Below, in pieces: positions 60,327 through 64,000 of a stretch of 64,000 nucleotides of DNA. The notes beneath the pieces are model-generated. The model worked only from the letters and a program-made list of their open reading frames with translations. It made no database searches and was not told the DNA's origin. A program made the translations under genes and the position numbers. Origin of the DNA: Rs1 sp029027825 (GTDB lineage Bacteria; Pseudomonadota; Gammaproteobacteria; Pseudomonadales; Balneatricaceae); contig CP093399.1 in the NCBI GenBank assembly GCA_029027825.1, positions 1,426,001 through 1,490,000 of the forward strand, given 5' to 3'. Each line of letters starts with the position of its first letter. Positions within the stretch are counted from its first letter, which is position 1.

Positions 60327-61655
60327 TCAACGGTACAGTAACTCTGGTAAGAAAATTGAAATAGGCACACATAAGGTAACCAGTATCAAGCGAATAATGT
60401 CAGCACACCAAAAGGGCGTCACACCTTTAAAAATAGTACTCGCGGGCACATCTTTGAGCACCGCGCTCAACACAAAAACATTCATACCGACCGGCGGGGT
60501 TATTAAGCTAATTTCCGTAACCACCACCACTACAATACCAAACCAGACCATGTCAAAGCCCAAGCTTTGCACTAGTGGGAAGAAGATAGGTACGGTGAGT
60601 AACAGCATTGATAGGCTTTCAAAGACCATACCTAATACGATGTAAATTCCTAAAATGACGAATATAACCGTTAATGGCGCCACGTTAAGTTGCGAGACAA
60701 AAGTCAGCAGCTCGTCAGGTAAGCCTGCTCTGTTGATGAAATTAGAAAATATTAAAGCGCCAATTAAGATAGAAAATAACATCGCGCTGGTTCTGGCGGT
60801 ATCGGTTAATACTTCAAACAAACTCGCCAGCGTTAGTGATTTTCGTGCCAGGGCAATAATAAAGGCACCACCGGCACCAATACCCGCAGCTTCTGTGGGG
60901 GTGAAAATACCTAAGTATATGCCGCCCATCACCACGCTAAACAGTATTAATACCCCCCAAACGCCACGTAGAGCGACCAGCCGTTCAGGCCAGCTAAATT
61001 TCTCGCCACAGGGACCGTCGCTGGGTTTGCGCCATACTACATAACGCACCGCAGCTAAATAGAGTAAAATCCCGAGCATCCCGGGAATAAAACCTGCGGC
61101 AAATAATTCCCTGATACTGGTTTCTGTTAATAACCCATAGATAACTAAAATGACACTCGGCGGAATCAGTATTCCCAAAGTGCCGCCCGCGGCAATCGAG
61201 GCAGTCGCCAGTGAATCGGCATAACCGTATTTACGCATGGGCGGCATCGCGACTTTTGCCATTGTGGCAGACGTGGCTAAGCTTGAGCCACAGATTGCAG
61301 AAAAGCCACCGCAAGCGACTACAGTTGCCATCGACAAACCGCCTTTTCGGTGACCTAAAAAAGCGTACGAAGCGTGATACAGTTCATGAGACAAACCAGA
61401 GCGAGTCACTAAATTGCCCATTAGAATAAACAGTGGGATGACCGATAAACTGTATTCTTGTGCGGTGTCGATAACTCTTTTAGCCGCCATGCTCAGTGAT
61501 GGTTTCCAGTTGAAATCGGCAAAATTATCAAAGCTGAGCCCCTGTACTACAGCAAAGCCAAATAAGCCGACAATCCCCAACGCAAAGGCAATGGGCACCC
61601 GTATAATTAATATTAAAATCAGTAAAATCGCAAAGCCGGTTAATGCTATTATCAT
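60327..61655 (-). CDS. dctM: TRAP transporter large permease (DctM)
   Basis: The 442-aa inner-membrane protein has the 12-helix DctM plan with the hallmark segments SVIPLFILMGNLVTRSGL near residue 70, GGFSAICGSSLATSATMAKVAMP near 115 split across lines, GGTLGILIPPSVILVIYG near 156 and GMNVFVLSAVLKDVP near 389. It forms the channel of a sodium-driven TRAP uptake system with DctQ and DctP. It is 38 bp after dctQ, clearly one operon. Confidence 0.95.
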   Translation of the reverse strand: MIIALTGFAILLILILIIRVPIAFALGIVGLFGFAVVQGLSFDNFADFNWKPSLSMAAKRVIDTAQEYSLSVIPLFILMGNLVTRSGLSHELYHASYAFLGHRKGGLSMATVVACGGFSAICGSSLATSATMAKVAMPPMRKYGYADSLATASIAAGGTLGILIPPSVILVIYGLLTETSIRELFAAGFIPGMLGILLYLAAVRYVVWRKPSDGPCGEKFSWPERLVALRGVWGVLILFSVVMGGIYLGIFTPTEAAGIGAGGAFIIALARKSLTLASLFEVLTDTARTSAMLFSILIGALIFSNFINRAGLPDELLTFVSQLNVAPLTVIFVILGIYIVLGMVFESLSMLLLTVPIFFPLVQSLGFDMVWFGIVVVVVTEISLITPPVGMNVFVLSAVLKDVPASTIFKGVTPFWCADIIRLILVTLCVPISIFLPELLYR

Positions 61656-61693
61656 GTGTAGACCTTAATTGTTTTTTATTTTAGCTGTCGTCG

Positions 61694-62227
61694 TTATTCG
61701 TTGATGAGTGGCTCGCTAATCGGTTTTCTAAGCAGTAAATACACTCCATAACTGATCATCAGTGCTGCAGTTATCCAGCTCATAGTGGCAATGTATTGCA
61801 CTATATAGCCGACCGGAAGTTCAAGGTACTCGGTGGTCTCTTCTCGTCTGAGTGATCTAGCGGCTAATTCAAAGCTGCGTGAACCTAAAAAATACAGCGA
61901 AGTGGAGATTAAAAAAGCGGCGAGTAAACTCAGAACTTTAATGATTTTGCTATTGATATAGTGGTCTAAAATATCAACCACCACATGGCCACCGCGCCAT
62001 GTAATAACCGGTAGTACAGAAAAAATCATTTTGGCGATGGCGTTTTCGGTCAGTTCCGTCGTCCAATCTATCGAATTAGAAAAAAAGTATCTGCCGGTGA
62101 CATCCGCACAAGTCAGTAACATTAATAAGAATAGGGTAGTCGCGGCAATTGCCTCTAGCGTAAAAGCAATGTATTTAACCGGCCCTTGTTCAGAGTAGTG
62201 AGTGTTTAACCAGTGAATAAAAGGCAA
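61694..62227 (-). CDS. dctQ: TRAP transporter small permease (DctQ)
   Basis: The 177-aa protein has four membrane helices and the DctQ core VTGRYFFSNSIDWTTELTE near residue 45 and VITWRGGHVVVDILDHYI near 79. It links DctP and DctM in the TRAP complex. Length and order (dctP-dctQ-dctM on the minus strand) are standard, though 360 bp with a hairpin separate it from dctP. Confidence 0.93.
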   Translation of the reverse strand: MPFIHWLNTHYSEQGPVKYIAFTLEAIAATTLFLLMLLTCADVTGRYFFSNSIDWTTELTENAIAKMIFSVLPVITWRGGHVVVDILDHYINSKIIKVLSLLAAFLISTSLYFLGSRSFELAARSLRREETTEYLELPVGYIVQYIATMSWITAALMISYGVYLLLRKPISEPLINE

Positions 62228-62588
62228 AGATATGCTCCTAAAAACTAAGATGTTTACCGCTTGTGGGGCGGATAAACTAAGTGAAATCTTATGGTTTTCA
62301 ATCTAATAAAAGTCCCCTGAGATTTTCACAAACCCGCTCTGCAATAATCTGTGAGATAAAGCAGCTCTACCAGGGTTATAAAAGTCGCTGTTATTGATCG
62401 AGACCTCTGATCATCACTCCTGTTCAGTAAAGGGGAGTGATTACTGGTTTTGCTGCTCTATTGCACAGTCAATATTATTTGCAAAATTTTAGTTGTCGAT
62501 TAAATAGGGGGATATTAAGTTGATGCTAGGTGGTTATATAGATAACCCGCACTTCTATAATGGAGGTGCCCTAGCTACATTCTATGAT
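62228..62588. other. dctP-dctQ gap with an attenuating hairpin
   Basis: No gene is seen. ATCACTCC (62413-62420) and GGAGTGAT (62434-62441) form a hairpin that could lower transcription into dctQM, giving more binding protein than permease. A GAGACCTCTG half-end of the miniature family lies at 62400-62409. Confidence 0.5.
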
Positions 62589-63611
62589 TTATTTATAGCT
62601 GCGAGCAATTTGACGAATTTCGGCAAGTGCCGCTTTTGCATCAACATCACGTTTTTCGACGAGTTTGTACCAAGTTTCATCCATGCCCTGGGTTAAATCA
62701 CGAAACTCCTGAGCCATCTTATCGTTTTCGCCGACCATAATAATATTAACACCGGCCTCTTTCGCCGCTTGCAGTCCCGCTTTGTCCGCGGCATCCCATG
62801 CAGCTCCAGCCATGGCTGCTAACTTCTCGCCAGATACCTGACGAATTGCAGCGCGATCTTTCTCGCTGAGCTTGGCCATGAAATCTGGAGAGATTAACAT
62901 CGAAAAACTACCTAGATACATGCCGCCGGGGAGGGCGACGACGTTTTTCGCCACTTCTTTCAAGCGCAGTGTCTTTTGCTCGCCCATCGGAATAAAGATG
63001 CCGTCGATCACTCCTTGTTGCATCATCTCATAGACCTTGGTTGCCGGGGCGCCAACCGCAGTTACGCCCATACGTTTGCCCAGCTCCCCTTGAATTCCTC
63101 CGCCTAGGCGAATTTTTCTAGATTTCAAGTCAGATAAACTAGTGATAGGCTCTGCTAAGTGTATTTGTCCGGGACCGTGAGTGAATAAGGTGAGAACTTC
63201 AAGTCCTTCATGTTCATTGGCTTTGGCGAAATATTTATTGAAGACTTTCCAGTGCGCAACGGAGGCCGCTTCCGCATTCACCCCTAACAGTGGGATTTCG
63301 ATAGCCTGAGTCAATTTAAAACGCCCGGGAACATAACCGTGATAACCAAAGCTCGCATCTACCGCTCCATCTTCAACCAAATCAAACATGGTCTTTGGAT
63401 GGCCTAAACCGTATTCCATTTTTATTTTGACTCTGCCCTGGGTCGCTTTTTCTACCCAGCCTGCCCACGTCGGCCAAACGGTGGCATTTTGCGCGTGAGT
63501 AGGAGGTAGCCAAGTGCCATCTTTTAACGTTGTCTCGGCAAAAGAAGCGTGGGAGACGCTAATGCCGAAGGCAACAAGACTGGCCTTTTTTAGGACTTTT
63601 GTGGTTATCAT
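62589..63611 (-). CDS. dctP: TRAP transporter substrate-binding protein (DctP)
   Basis: The 340-aa periplasmic protein starts with a signal peptide (ASLVAFGISVSHASFA-ET, cleavage near residue 26) and shows the DctP fold: LPPTHAQNATVWPTWAGWVE near 37, IHLAEPITSLSDLKSRKIRLGGG split near 155-175, and VGAPATKVYEMMQQGVIDGIF near 187 with the conserved ligand-contacting region. TRAP systems import carboxylic acids; beside an aromatic hydroxylase the ligand may be an aryl acid, which remains inference. Confidence 0.93.
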   Translation of the reverse strand: MITTKVLKKASLVAFGISVSHASFAETTLKDGTWLPPTHAQNATVWPTWAGWVEKATQGRVKIKMEYGLGHPKTMFDLVEDGAVDASFGYHGYVPGRFKLTQAIEIPLLGVNAEAASVAHWKVFNKYFAKANEHEGLEVLTLFTHGPGQIHLAEPITSLSDLKSRKIRLGGGIQGELGKRMGVTAVGAPATKVYEMMQQGVIDGIFIPMGEQKTLRLKEVAKNVVALPGGMYLGSFSMLISPDFMAKLSEKDRAAIRQVSGEKLAAMAGAAWDAADKAGLQAAKEAGVNIIMVGENDKMAQEFRDLTQGMDETWYKLVEKRDVDAKAALAEIRQIARSYK

Positions 63612-64000
63612 TTATATTGCTCCTGGGTGGGGTATTTATGAGCCTGTATATTTATTCTGAATCACTGTGAAGCCATTGATTCAAGTTTATAATATCTGCT
63701 CTATTATTTTTGTTATTAATCAAAATCTTATGTTTTTTTGTGATTATTGTATTGTGATACCCGAAGTAATATAGCATCTTCATGATGAAAATTTAAGCAA
63801 CTATGTTAAACAAGCACGGACTGAAGATAACGTATTTATTAAATTCTATTACACAGCCTATGTGCAAATAATTATTTCTATATTGGAATAAGTGTAGAAC
63901 ATTTTTTTAAAAACTTGAAGGAGTGTCGAGCTGTTTTTTACCGACATATTGGTATTATAAACGGCAGCGAAAATTATGCGGGTTAGGGGAGGGATTTAAG
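63612..64000. other. Non-coding region upstream of dctP
   Basis: About 390 AT-rich bases extend to the window edge without a gene. It should hold the dctP promoter. CTGAATCACTGTGAAGCC near 63657 and TTGATTCAAG near 63678 look like a decayed CCTGAATC element. Confidence 0.5.

Overview
The window reads as chromosomal DNA of a gammaproteobacterium, probably a marine aerobic heterotroph of the Cellvibrionales/Pseudomonadales type. The evidence is the order maf/yceD/rpmF/fabD/fabG/acpP/fabF/pabC/mltG/tmk/holB/pilZ/tatD, two ubiquinone-ring hydroxylases, a complete liu (leucine/isovalerate) operon, a TRAP transporter and an aromatic-acid catabolic block. No rRNA, tRNA, CRISPR or prophage was seen.

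Layout. 1-12.3 kb: tail of pta, a stand-alone RibD-like deaminase, maf, then yceD-rpmF and the fatty-acid synthesis run continuing through pabC-mltG-tmk-holB to a PilZ protein and TatD. plsX and fabH, usually between rpmF and fabD, are absent, and acpP is separated from fabF by a terminator and a miniature transposable element. 12.4-19 kb: UbiF-like hydroxylase, a large M16C peptidase, a SlyD-like isomerase and ZapE. 19-25.9 kb: a loosely packed region with a secreted hypothetical protein, a Kv-type potassium channel, a solute-binding-like protein and a GAF-GGDEF-EAL protein. 25.9-35.2 kb: liuR-liuA-liuB-liuC-liuD-liuE plus an acyl-CoA synthetase on the minus strand, with a MerR-type palindrome upstream of liuR. 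35.5-40.1 kb: aquaporin, a predicted outer-membrane barrel, and a sigma factor / small protein / CmpX-like channel operon. 40.1-48 kb: a mobile-element hot spot with a complete IS66 element (8-bp target duplication), many miniature elements, a diverged direct repeat, an autotransporter pseudogene and a lipoprotein hydrolase. 48-52.3 kb: UbiM-like hydroxylase, TrhO, an AraC regulator and an EamA exporter. 52.5-63.6 kb: an aromatic catabolic block (fumarylacetoacetase, VOC enzyme, MarR, maleylacetoacetate isomerase, a 66-aa protein coupled to a FAD hydroxylase, LysR, MBL-fold protein, TRAP permease and binding protein).

How the parts work together. The liu operon takes isovaleryl-CoA to acetoacetate and acetyl-CoA. 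The aromatic block contains the last two enzymes of the homogentisate route and a hydroxylase pair resembling MhaAB (3-hydroxyphenylacetate 6-hydroxylase), but no recognisable homogentisate dioxygenase. The VOC protein has the metal ligands to be a ring-cleavage candidate, and the TRAP system could import the acid substrate.

Repeats are a main feature. One miniature family (ends CCTGAATC...GATTCAGG; exact 69-bp short form plus 161-210-bp long forms) carries visible 5-bp target duplications. A second family (ends GAGACCTCTGCATAACG / its complement, up to 180 bp) occurs six times. A third palindromic signal containing TTCAGAGG lies at three convergent gene junctions.
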